Positions 22,910 to 35,282 of a stretch of 64,000 bases of DNA are shown in pieces. The stretch comes from Coniochaeta sp. PMI_546. Lineage: Eukaryota > Ascomycota > Sordariomycetes > Coniochaetales > Coniochaetaceae. Each line of letters begins with the position of its first letter. Positions within the stretch are counted from its first letter, which is position 1. The position numbers and the translations under genes were made by a program. The stretch lies in the NCBI GenBank assembly GCA_021432605.1, contig MU271160.1, positions 62,001 to 126,000 of the forward strand, written 5' to 3'. Under the pieces are notes generated by a model, which was given only the letters and a program-made list of their open reading frames with translations, did not search any database and was not told the origin of the DNA.

Positions 22910-24970
22910 GAAAGCTGTTCGACTCGTCTAAATCCCTGAACGGGCAGTGACAGACAGCGTTATGGATGACAACAAGTGTGGGAAGGACGGAGAAGAGCGA
23001 GTGATCCTGCGCGTTACCATGACTATGTATCCAAAATGCTGCAAGAGCCCTGCCTAGAGATCTGGGTCGATGGAGCCGTATTTATCACGTTGAGTCCACA
23101 AGGGTGACGATGGGTACTCGCTGAGTCTTCCCACACATGGCTGATTGGTGCCATCTCTCCACCCTTGGCGTCCACCCTTGGCGACACCCGCAGCGGAATT
23201 AACATTACTTCGTGACGGCATGAAAGTGAAGGCCTCTTCTTCGCAGATCATGTCGAGGAACGATACTGAAGTGCGTGGATTCTCCGCTTTGGTCCCGTAA
23301 ATAGAATCCAAGCCGCCACTGATGCGGTGCAAAACAGCAACAACCCGGAATTGGACAGTAAAACTTGGTCCTGAAGCTCCAGCAACGGCAGACACCGCAA
23401 GGATGAGGGAGTACAGATGTGAAAAGCCGTGTATTCTGGAAATCAGGCCAAGAACCCAGGTGCATGCCCAAGCAGAGTGGTGGAGGCACAATGTAAGACA
23501 GTACAGTACCATGGTCAAGGGTACAGTGTCTGGAAAGACATGGCCAGCTTGTCAGCCATCCGCATCGCATCCTGTCGTAAATAGCGGTACATCGGTCGAG
23601 AACATGCGAACGCGTGGGACCAGACAGTTGCCTTCCTTGGCTTCGAGGGTTGAGGTCTCGAGTTCCCGAAGGATGATACATAAACTCTGGCATGGCATCG
23701 GAATCTCAGTTTGCCAAGGCGTGCTGGTGCTAGCAACGGAGGCGGCTAGAGTTATGGGTGAGCTGTGCTGACCGATGGTAACGAATTGCATACCTCGCGT
23801 CAGCTATTCCAAACCAGTCGCAGGGTCGGAGTGCAACATTAGGTTTACCTACACATGGCAGACGCATCTTAGGGGTCAGCAGAGGGTTCGTTGGAATGAG
23901 GACTGAAGTTTTTATTATCGGATGTGGTTGTTCTGATCCCGTCGATGTCAACTTTCGGGACTTCAGCGCAGCGCAGCGGGAAATGCATATGCGGGATTAG
24001 TGTAGGTTGGAAGTCGTCAAGCTGCATGGGAGCGGGTCGAGCCGAGTTGTCTATTCTTCTTGGGCTTTTGTGAGCCAAATGTGCAGACCGAGCATTGTTG
24101 AGAATGGAGATGAGGCTAGAGCACATTCTCAAGACGAACAGATGCGGAGTTGAGAAGGGAGTGCTTGAGTTCCCTCGCATGGCCTCGAGGGACACACGTG
24201 TGAAGTATCATGTCGCGATACTGTGGCGAGAGCAAGGGAGATATGCCAACAAGTATGTTGCCGGACTTCGAAGGCAGCGAAATATCGCAGCTTGGGGTCG
24301 ATAGAGAAGGGGTGCTTGAGAACATGCCAAGATCATGGACACTTATGTTGATGTGTCGGCTTACCGAAAAACAGCTGCGGGAAGATAACGCTTATGCGTG
24401 TGTCGACTCTGTTACTTGGAGGTCATGGAAGGTCTGCCATGCAAAAACATGGAGCTTTCCAGCCATTCTGCGCAATATTGCCCGTGCAGCTGCTCTCCCG
24501 AAGCAGTCTAGGCAACGTCTGTTGTTTTTTGGGCCAGTGATAGCGAAGCACATGTTATTTCAAGCCAAATATCAGGGCAACAGGTCCTTGTGTGATATAT
24601 CCTCTGAAGATCATCCGAGCAATGGGCGCGGGGAAGTCACAGGAGAAACTTAGCAAGACCACAAGGCTGCGAGGCACCGCACGTTTAGCATGGTTAATCA
24701 TTAACTTTTCGTTGAGCCAGGATATCTTTCGTATCGTCCTCCACCTCCATATGATAAGTCGGCGACCTTATCCTGCACGAAGCAGGATCACTACCTGGCG
24801 AGATGCACAAATTGACGACGGCGAAATGAGCAGCATCAGTCCATCCTCAGAAGTCTGTATGCAACGGTCGACTTGATAGCTCTCGTGCCTAAAGTTACTG
24901 GGTATGTAGGGAATGGTCTATGTCTATCGCGGGCTCGACCATGACGATTCGACTGGCTGTGAAGCCCGAA
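22910..24970. other. Two-kilobase gene-poor interval
   Basis: Frames of up to 160 codons overlap each other on both strands between 23050 and 24650, but none has a recognisable motif, anchor or splice pattern. The left end is the P450 promoter and the right end the 3' flank of arginyl-tRNA synthetase. Confidence 0.45.
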
Positions 24971-24975
24971 GCTGT

Positions 24976-27248
24976 TTACATCCTTTGTGGACACATTAGC
25001 CAAGTTCAGGCATTCGGATAGTATATCATGCACTTACCTCTCCACGGGGTCAAGTCCTAGCAGCCTCATGCCGTTTGACAGGACGATGCGAGCGGCATCA
25101 TAAAGAGCCATGCGCGCCTTCTTGATCTCCGGCTCGCTGCCAACGATCCTCAAATGATCGTAACTTCCACTCAGGACGTGGGTCATCTTGAACAGATATG
25201 TCAGGATGTTGGTGGGCTCATATGTCTTTAGGACCGTCTGGACCACGTCAGGCCATTGTGCGAGCAGCCTGATCAGGTTGATAGCGTGTGTCTCGGTGAG
25301 CAGCGACAAGTCTGCCGAGTCCAGTTCCTGCTTGGAGAGCGCAGCCCTGCGCTCGATTGAGCAGATACGGGCATGAGCGTACTGAAGATATGGGCCAGTG
25401 TCGCCCTCGAAGGATGTCATGGTCTCCATGTTGAAGGTATAGTTGTTGATCCTCTTTCCGCTCATGTCCTGGACCATAACACTGCTGATACCAAGGATGT
25501 CGGCAGTGGCCTCCGGATTCTCAACCTGCGAGTACTTGTCGTCGTTCTTCTTCATCACCTCGTGCATCTTGTCGGCCACATCCCGGAGAATATCGTCCAG
25601 GAACTTGGCTGTTCCCTTCCTGGTGCTCATTCCAAGCACCAACCCGAAATTGATATGCTGGCACTTGGCCGCGATGTCATTGTAACCGAGAAGCTCGATG
25701 ATCTTAAATAGCTGCTTCAGGTGCAAGTCCTGCGCCGAAGCAACGACATAGATCATCTTGTCGAAGTGGTATTTTTCATACCTGTTCAACAGTTCGCTGA
25801 TATCACGAGTGAGGTAGAGAGCGGTGCCGTCCTTCTTCCTCACGATGGGCCGTTCCAGGCGCTTGCCCTCCTTTCCTGGGATAAGTTCGGCAAAGTTGAC
25901 AATCATGGCGCCCTCCGATTCGGTCGAAATCTTCTTCTCAGCCATCTCCTTGGCTATCTTGTCCATTGCTTCCTCTGAAACCTGGCTCTCGCCGCTATAT
26001 TCATCGAAGTGGATGTTCAAGCGGGCATAGGTCTCCTTGTACCGGACGATACTGAGCTCTCGGAACCGTTTCCACAGTGCCACTGCATCGGCATCGCCGT
26101 CTGTCATCTTCCTGAAGTACCGACGAGCTTGCTCATCGAGGCTATTCGCTTCACGCTCTGTGACATCTTTGCCCTCCGCTTTCTCTTTGGCAATCTCTTC
26201 CTTCTCACGGGTCATGTCCGCGTTCATCCTCACGTAGAGCTCGTAAAGGTGGTTGATGGGGTCCTTCTTCAGTGCTTCCTCGTCTCCGTATTTCTCGAAG
26301 GCTAGCGCAAGTAGACCGTACTGCTTTCCCCAATCGCCCAGATAGTTGATCCTGATTACATCCCAGCCGGCCGCCTCATAGACATTCGCGATAAAGCCGC
26401 CGATGATTGTACTTCGGAGATGGCCAGCATGGAAGGGCTTCGCGATATTGGGGGACGAGAACTCGACGATGATCCTCTTCTTGCCTTTGCTGGGGTCCGA
26501 CGGATCTCTCAGACCGTTGAACTTGTTTCGACCGTACTCGGAGCCGAGACTGCGGATCATTGGCAGCACAGCTTTGGTGAGCGGCGCCGGCTTCAGGAAG
26601 AAGCTGATGAAGTAGTTGGTCACTGTCGGGGCTTGGAACAGAGGGTCCTCAGGGAACTGGCGTCGCATATCGAGTCAGCAAAACGAACAACTGTTCTGCT
26701 GCGACTTGGAGTTGGCTTACCTTTTCAACCCACTCCTTGGCGAGCTCGTCAGGTTTCTTGCCCTTGACCCTGAGGGAAGGCGCGGCCAGGATGATGTCGC
26801 CCTTGTCTAGACCACTCGTCCATTGCAGATTGGGATATATGATCTTGTGGTCCACGCCGGTTATGTCGTGCAGGACGTTGGCGAGGTGTCCTCGGTAGAG
26901 ATCGAAAGGGTTGATGGTGGGGTGGCAGTTTGGGTACTTCGCAACGATGTCATCGAGGGACAGCCCGCTGACCTGGGCCGCAAGCGCTTCGGCCATGGTG
27001 CTTTGAGGACGCCTAGGGCGCAATGAAGTGTGAAATTGCCGAACTGACGACTGGAAAGCTTGCTGGCGAGCACACTGAGGCGGATTGGGGTGCCTGAGAG
27101 TGACGAGAGAGTTGTTGTTGGTGGGGTTTTGGAGGTGGGGTGGAAACTTGGGTGGAAAAGAAAAAAGTCGTCGCGAGCAGAATGGAGACGAAGAAGCAAC
27201 AAGAAGAGAAGTATGAATTCGCGGAAAGAGAGGCTTGGAGTGAGTCAT
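24976..27248 (-). CDS. Arginyl-tRNA synthetase, cytosolic/mitochondrial
   Basis: Exons 27248-26721, 26656-25038 and 24982-24976 give 717 residues. It charges tRNA-Arg with arginine. The class-I HIGH motif appears as SPNIAKPFHAGHLRS and the KMSKS counterpart as MSTRKG; the WDVIRINYLGDWGKQYG and DGTALYLTRDI blocks are typical of the eukaryotic enzyme. The first 84 residues are rich in Ser, Arg and Pro with few acids, like a mitochondrial presequence. An in-frame ATG at 26996 (MAEALAAQ) would start the cytosolic form of 633 residues. The last exon is only 7 nt: it adds the final Met so that the protein ends PVERM, as in relatives. Without that splice the frame stops at PVER. Confidence 0.95.
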
Positions 27249-28161
27249 GAGATTAAACTCCGGCCCCGTAGAACTTGAAATGGAAGGACGTTATGCTTGT
27301 ATCCTCCTCTCTAACTTCTATCAAGCACACAGACTTAGAGTAGGTACCTTGATGAACACCTCTGAGCAGCTGTCCTGGAAAATAACCGTGACTCAGAAAT
27401 TGCACTTTCGGTCGGGCGATGCAGAGCGTGGTCCACCGAAAATTTTATTAGGTAAGCTCGGTCAGCAGGCTTCACCTTAACTTCCCTTGTGGGTCACACT
27501 GCTCTTCACATGTCCGTACGGGTTTGCACGAGTAGATACATCGTTTCGTTGAGTAACAAAGTATTCTTCACTTCTTTTTGATGTGATATAGGTCAAACAG
27601 CGCTGCGTTACGACACCTGTTAATCAGGTAGCCTGTTCGTTAATCTTAGATAGTAGTGACATAGGACATCAAGTATGACCTGCCGGAACGGTCACCAGAA
27701 CCGCGCGACTCGCGCAGAGCCTTGCGAGACTCAATCTCAACTCGGCACGACAACCTCATGAAGCTACGTAATTCATGTGCCCTGCCTTTATCCTCTCTGA
27801 CCCTTGAACTAGAGACTTACCCGATCCCGACCATAGTGGTAACCACTACTCAACCGTGAATAGGCGTCTGACGGCCTCCGTCGCGGTCTGTCAATGAGAC
27901 TCAAGGCTTTTCAGGAGTGGCCGTATCTCCTCGCAGGATCTACTCGACGTGGTCAAGATCCTGCTACACCCAACAGCAAGCAATTGTGCATCCTGTGACC
28001 GATCCTGCGATCTCTGAGATCGCGACGCGACGTGCCTCGGGTGCTAACGGGCAGCCTACCTTCCTTTGTCAACCCGACAAGACACTATGGGAAGACGTCC
28101 CGTCGAGGTTGCTCCAGTATTGTTCAATCCATCGCGAGAAGCATCAACAGGCGTTTTCCAA
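27249..28161. other. Promoter of ArgRS and 3' flank of ferric reductase
   Basis: No gene recognised. The stretch separates two minus-strand genes. Confidence 0.4.
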
Positions 28162-30106
28162 CTAAAAGCAGTATTCCTCGACATGAAGATGGATGCCTTG
28201 AGCGCCGGTACCCTTGTGCACAGCCCTCTCGTCAGACAGGGCCGCAACACAGTTTCGGACCCTGGCCACTAATGATTTGCCGCCACATACCACGACTGAT
28301 GTCTCCCCACCTGTAGCCTCGACAGGTCGCCGGATGAATGCCTCAACATCCGGCCGCGTGGCTGTGTGGAAAACGTGCGAATCGACACTGGCGGCACTAA
28401 GCCGTTTCCTTGGGGACAGAGCCGCCGACTTCTCAATATCTCCTGGCCCGGTCTCCGTGGCCTTCTCAGTCGATATTTCCTTGCTCATGCTACCTGTCGT
28501 TGCGGCGAGAGAAAGCGTGGAATCCACCGCCTTCATGTTCGTGTTTGAGAATGGCGAGACCTGGCCGCTCTGGGTGACGGCAATGTGAACGAGAAGCTCA
28601 ATTCCAACCTCCCTAGCGCGTTCGATGAGCTCGTGTAGGCGAGAAACATAGAAGTCGATCTCTTCCCCCTGCTTGGCAGTGAGGAGAAAATCGATGCGCT
28701 TTGTACAAACGCTCTTTTTCGTGCTCAGGACGCTCTCGAGGATAGGCAGCGTGAAGGATGCGCCAGTCGATGCTGATATCAGCACGAGCGTCTCGTATAT
28801 GTCCCAGCGAGGCGGCACACCATATGGGCCAGAGACGAATGCCGTGATCCTCTCCTTACTGCCTGCGGCCTGAGCTTTGGCCGCAAAATCATGCAGCCTT
28901 TTAGAAAAGCCATTGTGCTTCCGAACCACGAGTTGAATGCTGTTGCAAATACAAGTCTCCGGGAGCTGATGCGCGCTAGCAATTGTATAGGGGTGCGCCT
29001 CCAGCGGCCCGACTTTTGGCATCCAGAGGTATAGATGTTGGCCTGCCCGCCATTTAAAATGCACGTCTTTAATCGTAACGACCGCGATGGACTCCCCAAC
29101 GGCCCGCACCTGCGCTTGATGGCCGACCCTCTGTCCACCTTTGCAGCCACCCTGGGCGGGGCGGAACTTGATGTTCTGCCATATCAGTAGCGCCGTCCGG
29201 TACACTCGGTCGAAGCACAAAGCCGCAATTGCGAACCAGACGTTGTACCGGGCATACACCGGTACGTGGACATAGATCAGCCAGAGGAACAGCACAGCAC
29301 TGACGATATGCTGTAGGACGAAGAGTTCGTATGCCATGTGACGGAATGGCGCAAATGAAGATACCAAGGTCCACAGTAATACTGCCCATGCGCCGAGTCC
29401 GTACTTGATCATGGGCATCATGACCACCATGTCGTTGAACAGGTCGGCTTGCGTATACTCTGTGTAGAAATGGAAGCCGTGCACGGTTGCCGTCACGAAC
29501 ATGGTGCGTCCCACCCATCGGTGAAACCAGTTGAGCCGCTCGTAACTGGTCCCGGCAAGAAACCCCAGGATGCTGGTTTTCGAGGCCAGGAGATATAGAA
29601 GCGGCACCTGCATAACCGTGACCCAGGCGTTGCGGAAGCCGATCCGCTCCCAGAAGTTGAAGTCGAAAACAATGGCATCGTCAGCCATCATATAGATGAT
29701 AATAGCCCAGTAGCATAGGAGGAAGATTATGCGTCCTGTGGACGGCGGTGAGAGGAATGACAAGTACCGGAACGGGATATGAAGCTGCGGGTAGCCCACT
29801 TCCCGCACCACAGCGGTCATCGTCGCCCAGGTCTGCAAGAAAGAGTTCCCCGGTTTTGTCGGAAACTGGACCGATGTGGAGGAGCACGACCGTAATCTAC
29901 ACAATCGGTGTACGTTAGCTATTGCTGTCTTCAGCCGCTGACGCCAGGATCACAACGAACCTCAGCTGTGCCTGATAGAGATTGACGGCGCGTATCAAAA
30001 GGATGATTCCAACGACGACTGCGATGATGTACCAGAAGTCTCGAGCCAGCGCCATGTTCCCTGTCTGAAAGACATTCGTCCCCATATCCATGCTTCCCAT
30101 ATCCAT
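28162..30106 (-). CDS. Ferric/cupric reductase transmembrane component (FRE-like)
   Basis: Exons 30106-29961 and 29896-28162 give 626 residues. The first exon carries a Met-rich extracellular start (MDMGSMDMG) and the first membrane helix. The membrane core has histidine pairs suited to two hemes (FHRWVGRTMFVTATVHGFHF and LQHIVSAVLFLWLIYVHV). The cytosolic half has the FAD motif HPYTIAS and NADPH-binding GPYGVP and VVVCGGK motifs. Such proteins pass electrons from NADPH to extracellular Fe(III) or Cu(II) before uptake. A Ser/Thr-rich insert of about 90 residues interrupts the NADPH domain. The intron donor is GTTCGT, not the usual form. It is divergent from the BIM1-like copper protein gene 2 kb away, which supports a metal-uptake role. 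Confidence 0.92.
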
Positions 30107-32162
30107 GATGGCGGTTGGCGGCTTTGCCCAACGTCACCTGTTAATGTGCGGAGCTCGGGCTTGTTTGCCAGAGGGGGCAAGGAGTGGGAGGTATAGTTTT
30201 GTGTCCTGTTGTAACATCCAAGATCTTATCGCACTTTTCGCCGGCAACCTTGATCAAGCGCTGAGAGGCGAGGGCGGTTTCGACCGAAGATATCTAGTTA
30301 TCGCCAACCATATTCCCAGGTTCCGTAAGAGCAGTCAGCTAGCGCGTATGGAAGACTGAGGGAGCGCTATGATCCGATATCCGACTGAATGGTTCAGACT
30401 TGCAGCGGTTTGTCGAAGCTTGTCAAGCGAGTTGGTTTGAGCAGATTCGGTTGACAGAGCTAGCGGCCGCCAGTGTCGGAAGAGATGATCGCCTTCTTTC
30501 GGTCAGCCGGTAGTACACCAAGTAATTCGGCTAAACTGGAATGATCGAATATAGTTGTAATGATTTGCTGGCTTGAAAATAAGATATCACCTCGTGGCGG
30601 TGGCCTACACTGCAACAATAAGGCGAAAATATCGATGGACGGAAGTTCTGCACTCCAAAAATGTAAGTCTGTTTTTCGACGACCACCCCAGTTCTCTTTC
30701 CCTTCTCATGTTTGCGCCGGGAGACATCCTCGAGACTGGTGGTACGTACTGTCATGTCCGTCACTCCCGTCGGACTGCAAACGGTGGAGTAGCCACCGAG
30801 GGGCAGAAGGGACTGGAGGGGCTCAAACAGCGGCAGGTGACTGGCCAGACTCTACCGCAATGCCGGGAGCTAAGGACGCCACAATGTGCTCAAATACACT
30901 CAAAAAAAACCAGCTCACTTGCTTCTTTAGGGAAGGCGCACCCGTTGAAGGAGACCCTACCGCATCGCACCACCCTGCATGTCGTCAACCCCTTGTTCGA
31001 GGTGGCAGGTTGTCAGGGTTGCCCCTCCAATGTGGAGGTTTTAGTTGCATTCTTCCCCACCAAGACTCGTGCGCGTTTCGCAAGTTTGTTGGTCTGCAAC
31101 ACGACATTGCATTTTTAGCACGACCTCGAGGACATTGTTGTCATCTTGTCCAGCTCACTTGCTGTCTTTGCGTGCGATTACATACTAAATGCAGTGGCGC
31201 AATCTTCTCAAGGCACTTGGACTGGCGTCGCATTCGGATACCGGCATCACAAGCTGCTCGCGACAAGTAATGATCTTGGTAGATGCGTCGGAACCATGCT
31301 TGGCAAGAAAGCTTGGTATCTCTTGCGATCGGATACCTTACACACAGGATTCTTGTGGCGGAACAGACTCAATCTCATGGTCCATGGAGTCGCCAGGACT
31401 CAGGTAGGTAGACCGATCTAGCTTCTGGTCTCGCGTCTGGTGTGTACCTAGGTTGGCTAGAAGAAGGACTGGTAGAAACAGAGAACAGCCATCCCGTGAG
31501 CCGAGGATCACCACCTCTACCGGTGAACATTGGCGTAAAACCATGGCGTACGGTATTCTGCTTTGAGAATGTTTGATGTAGATGGATCCATCCTTCAGAT
31601 GCGCGACTCCGTCTCGTTGAAACGTGTGTCCCGGATGTCTGGTTGCATTTTCTACACCTGTACCTTACCTTAAGTACCTAAACGGTTTTGTCGTCCAACT
31701 CGGGCCTTTGACCGCTGGCTCGCTCGGGCAGGCTCCACAAGAGCTACCCCGTCAGCTCCCCCATGCCTACCTTCCTCGGTCACCAAGGTACCTTACCTCA
31801 CTCGACCTACCTAGACTGACGCGATTATAAAGTTAGAACAATCCCCACAGCCTCCGAGTCGTCTCATATGCTATTGCTCTCAGATTCACATCTACGGCAC
31901 ACAATTTCGAGACCCAATCCGCCGCCACCGACCACCTAGTAGCAACTCTTACTTGTTTCTGGCAGTTTGATATTGAGGACTTTCCCGGCTCGGCACCTTA
32001 ACCGGCTATTTGGCAGATACGCACATAACCAGCACCCTGTGAGTGACCTCGTGGACTGTGGATAGCCTCTATTTTCCTATGGACGATTGCCTGTCGCACC
32101 TTTGCTGACCCTGCTTCCTCTTCTCTCAGTTGCAGATATTCAGCAAGTAACCTACCCGAGCA
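30107..32162. promoter_or_regulatory. Shared divergent upstream region of FRE-like and BIM1-like genes
   Basis: Two kilobases lie between the divergent starts. GATA-type hexamers occur (ATCTTATC near 30220, AGATATC near 30290), which in fungi can bind iron-responsive GATA repressors; their density is not clearly above chance. GGTACCTTACC-type steps occur at 31661-31680 and 31787-31800. Frames near 30560-31270 show no domain. Confidence 0.3.
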
Positions 32163-32941
32163 ATGGCATCGTTCAAGGCAGTCGCTTCGGCGGCCATCTG
32201 CTTCATCTCAGCAGCCAACGCACACTTCAACCTCATCGCGCCCCCCACGATTGGTTTTGACGACGACAAGGAGAGCAACGGCCCCTGCGGTGGTTTCACG
32301 CCCGACTTTACAAACAAGAGCGCCCTTGTCGACTTCCACGTCGGCGGTGAGCCGGTCGCTCTGAAGTTGGGCCACAGTCAAGCGAATTGGCTGTTTCGCG
32401 GCACACTTGACGAGACAGCCAGCGGCAACTGGACGCAGCTGTTCCCAATCGTACAGCAAAGCGGCCTCGGCCTTTTCTGCGAGACGGCCATCCCGGCCCC
32501 CGAGTCATGGGTGGGCAAGCAGGGTGTTGTTGGCGTTGTTGCGAACGCGGTGGACGGATTGTTGTATCAGGTAGGTGCCGCTGCGTCGTAGCGAGGCAAA
32601 GGTGCCTCTTCACGACCGCCGTTGCTAATCACGTGGTTCTCCTATAGTGCGCGACCGTCAATTTCGTAGCTGGCGCGGGGACCGTAGGGTCAAGCTGCAC
32701 AAACGGCAGTGTCCAGGCGTCGTTCGTTCCAGATCAACAACTCTCGGCTCTCGTCGGGGACTCTGCGAATACCACATCGCCTTCAACGACGTCGGCAACG
32801 ACGACGGCTGGAACTTCGCCAACGACCAGCACCTCACCGAGCACTACCGCCAAGACCAATGCTGCCGCGGGTTTGGGCCCTACTGTGGCAAGCCTAGTGT
32901 CGGCAGCAGCACTAAGCTTGTTGGGGCTGGCACTGCTGTAG
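32163..32941 (+). CDS. BIM1-like (X325) copper-binding GPI protein
   Basis: Exons 32163-32570 and 32648-32941 give 233 residues. The signal peptide ends ISAANA, which leaves His21 as the mature N-terminus (HFNLIAPPTIGFDDDKE), the first ligand of the copper site in this LPMO-like family. The family blocks GPCGGF and GHSQANWLFRG are present. A Ser/Thr-rich stalk and a hydrophobic tail (VSAAALSLLGLALL) indicate a GPI anchor. Characterised relatives bind Cu(II) at the cell surface and aid copper import or shape the cell wall; they do not cut polysaccharides. A GCTAATC branch site lies in the 77-bp intron. Confidence 0.9.
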
Positions 32942-33186
32942 GCGGCGTAATTTATTTGCTAAATTATATCATGGACGGCTGTGTGCATGTATGACACCGG
33001 GTTGATTTTGGCTCACATATTTATGTGAAGATGAGCAATGAAATGCAAGCGTAATTCTAATCGCTTTGAGTGTCTTCTTCGCCGCTATAGTGATTGTTGA
33101 CGTGGTTGCAGCAGCCAAGCGTGACTCTACACACCTCAGGCAAACAATACGATAGCTTCGGTATCTCGATACTTATGGGGAATGGC

Positions 33187-33618
33187 AAAGGTAAGGTAGG
33201 TAACTATGCCTGCCACTATCCTCAGGTTGGCCGATCTTGACCGTCCATTTTACTTTTACTGCTTCTGGGCATGCAACGACAGCATTCGACAGATGGGAGC
33301 AAGGCAGGCCCGGAATCACACCGGTCATTCTTTTCTAAAGAACGTACCTACCAGGAGGGTAAGGTAAGGTTGGTAGGCACCTTACCTCATCAAGCAAGCT
33401 AGGTTATTACAGGCTGGTCTTCTCCTCGGCATAACATGGCGTCTCAACTCTTGGTTTTTGCACGATGGAGAGGCAGGCACGATGTCAAGCAAGGCAGGAG
33501 CTTACAAGATAGGCATCGTCACCATGGCCTGATCTTCCATATTCGTCCCTTCCTCTTCAATGACTGGCAAGGTCTAAGATTGAACTTCAAAGGTCGGTAC
33601 TTGAGAGGTAAGGTAAGA
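33187..33618. repeat. Cluster of GGTAAGGTA-type motifs
   Basis: GGTAAGG steps occur at 33189-33200, 33358-33388 (together with the inverted CCTTACC) and 33606-33617, between two plus-strand genes. Similar steps occur at 31661, 31787, 39668, 45549 and 55468, mostly upstream of genes. They may be promoter elements or a low-complexity family. Confidence 0.5.
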
Positions 33619-33907
33619 TAGAACTTGGCGACTGTGGAAACCAGAGCAATTTGATCTTGGACATGACAGAGGAATCCTTCGCTCTCCCATGCCACTGAGG
33701 CCTCGCACGCCATCTGCCTCCAATCCCTGTTTCGCTGCCATTTGCCTTCGTCCCTTTATCTCCTTCTCCGTGCTCGTGAGTTGGCCGCTGCACTTCGAAG
33801 ACGCTCGCGGAGACCGGTCCCTCATTGAGGTACCGCCTCCAGCTACACGGGACTCCCACCACTCAACGCGTTAGGGGCCTGTCTGTTGTGACACAAATCT
33901 TCAGGCC

Positions 33908-34901
33908 ATGCATGCTGCACGCAACTTCAATAAGACCCGCCTGCTTGCCATGGCAGGTATCATGGAGCTCTCACTCGTTGCTGGCCAGGTAGTCTTGGCG
34001 CCGTCCACCATCACGCAACCTGTCACGCTGTCTGTCGGCACGCCGGCAAGCCAGTTCACCCTCAGTGTGGTCCGGACAGGTCTGGTCACTGTGGATGTCC
34101 ATGGCAGCAACTCATCCCCAAATCCCCTCTCAAGCATCCCCACCGTCTTTACAACCACGCCGAACGCCGCTCCGGACCAGCCATTCAGCCTTCCCACCCA
34201 GCAAGTGGTCGTCACCCAGGCACCTTGCGTGTCTGCATGCCTTCAAGAGGGGCTCATTGCCTCAGCTGCTGGACCTTGCGCCCTCTCTTCAGGAACTGCT
34301 GTTGACAACGCCTGCGCATGTCTTTCCGCACCTCTCGTGGCCATCCATGCCCTCACCAACTGTGCCAGCGCGGCATGCTCGGGCGGTGCTGCTGGATCCG
34401 CTGGACTGGCTGTTGACCTCGTTGCCGTGACCAGCCTGTACAACCAGTATTGTCTTACCGCGGTCGGTGCCGAGGCATTTGCCACTGCCGTTGCCAGTGG
34501 ACAAGCCGTCCAGGCTTCTGCTGCAGACGGATCCAGCACCACGAGTACATTCAGCAGCGAGACGACAACATTGTGGTCAGGAGGCACGATTGGCAATGGG
34601 ACTCTGACGAATAGTACCACTCTGACCACCAACGCGACTTTCGGCGGAGGAACCAACCCCACGGTGGCACCGACGTTTGTTGATCCGGGAATCACGACCG
34701 GTCTTCTGTCGACGACGAGTGCTGTTGGTGCTGCCAGTCCGGGGAGTAAAAGCCAGGCGAATATGAAGCTACCTCGCAGTGCAGAAAGGTCAGTCGTCAC
34801 AAGGATCTTGCCGATATGCTATGCACTGGGCTGACGTCCGACTATCTAGGGCCATTTTCTCGCTCGTATTCGCCCTTGCCATGCCTCTCCTGATGATTTG
34901 A
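33908..34901 (+). CDS. CFEM-like GPI-anchored cell-surface protein
   Basis: Exons 33908-34788 and 34850-34901 give 310 residues. A hydrophobic N-terminus (LLAMAGIMELSLVAG) can serve as signal peptide. Eight cysteines at about residues 108 to 185 follow the CFEM order C-x3-C-x12-C-x11-C-x-C-x13-C-x4-C-x24-C. An Asp lies three residues before the CxC pair (VDNACAC), the position of the heme-iron ligand in characterised CFEM proteins. A Ser/Thr/Asn-rich stalk follows. The short second exon supplies the hydrophobic GPI tail (IFSLVFALAMPLLMI), which supports the splice. The last loop is longer than the CFEM consensus, so the domain is divergent. The likely role is heme or iron capture, or cell-wall adhesion. 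Confidence 0.78.
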
Positions 34902-35282
34902 GTCCTGGCCCGGGATCGCTTCGACATTGCTTTATTAGATATTATCACAAGTCGCGAGACAGTGCAATAACATGGAAGATGCGGTCACAGAAGGAAGAAC
35001 TTTGGGGGAGGATTATCTCATACTGTGCAAGAAAGCTGTTGCGGGCTGTATCAAGGCCGATGTCATAATGTACAGCAGTTGTACCATTGTTGGCCTTCGG
35101 CGGGGATCTGGTCTGTATCGCTACTGCTTTGGGGGTATATGTATCACTACAAACGCTGCCATGTTGGAGGGTCACAGTATGGGGCCATTGAATTAATAGT
35201 TAGCCGCCTTGATGAAGAGAACATGATGCATATCTTTTATCTCCACTATGTGCAAAAAGCAGGCGAACACTCCCGAAACTCC

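Noticed and set aside
22910-24900. Several 100-160 codon frames on both strands
   Set aside because: Mutually overlapping, no motifs and no plausible introns linking them.
30560-31270. Plus-strand frames in the FRE-BIM1 intergenic region
   Set aside because: Cys/His-rich random-looking sequence with two overlapping frames; nothing resembles a known fold.
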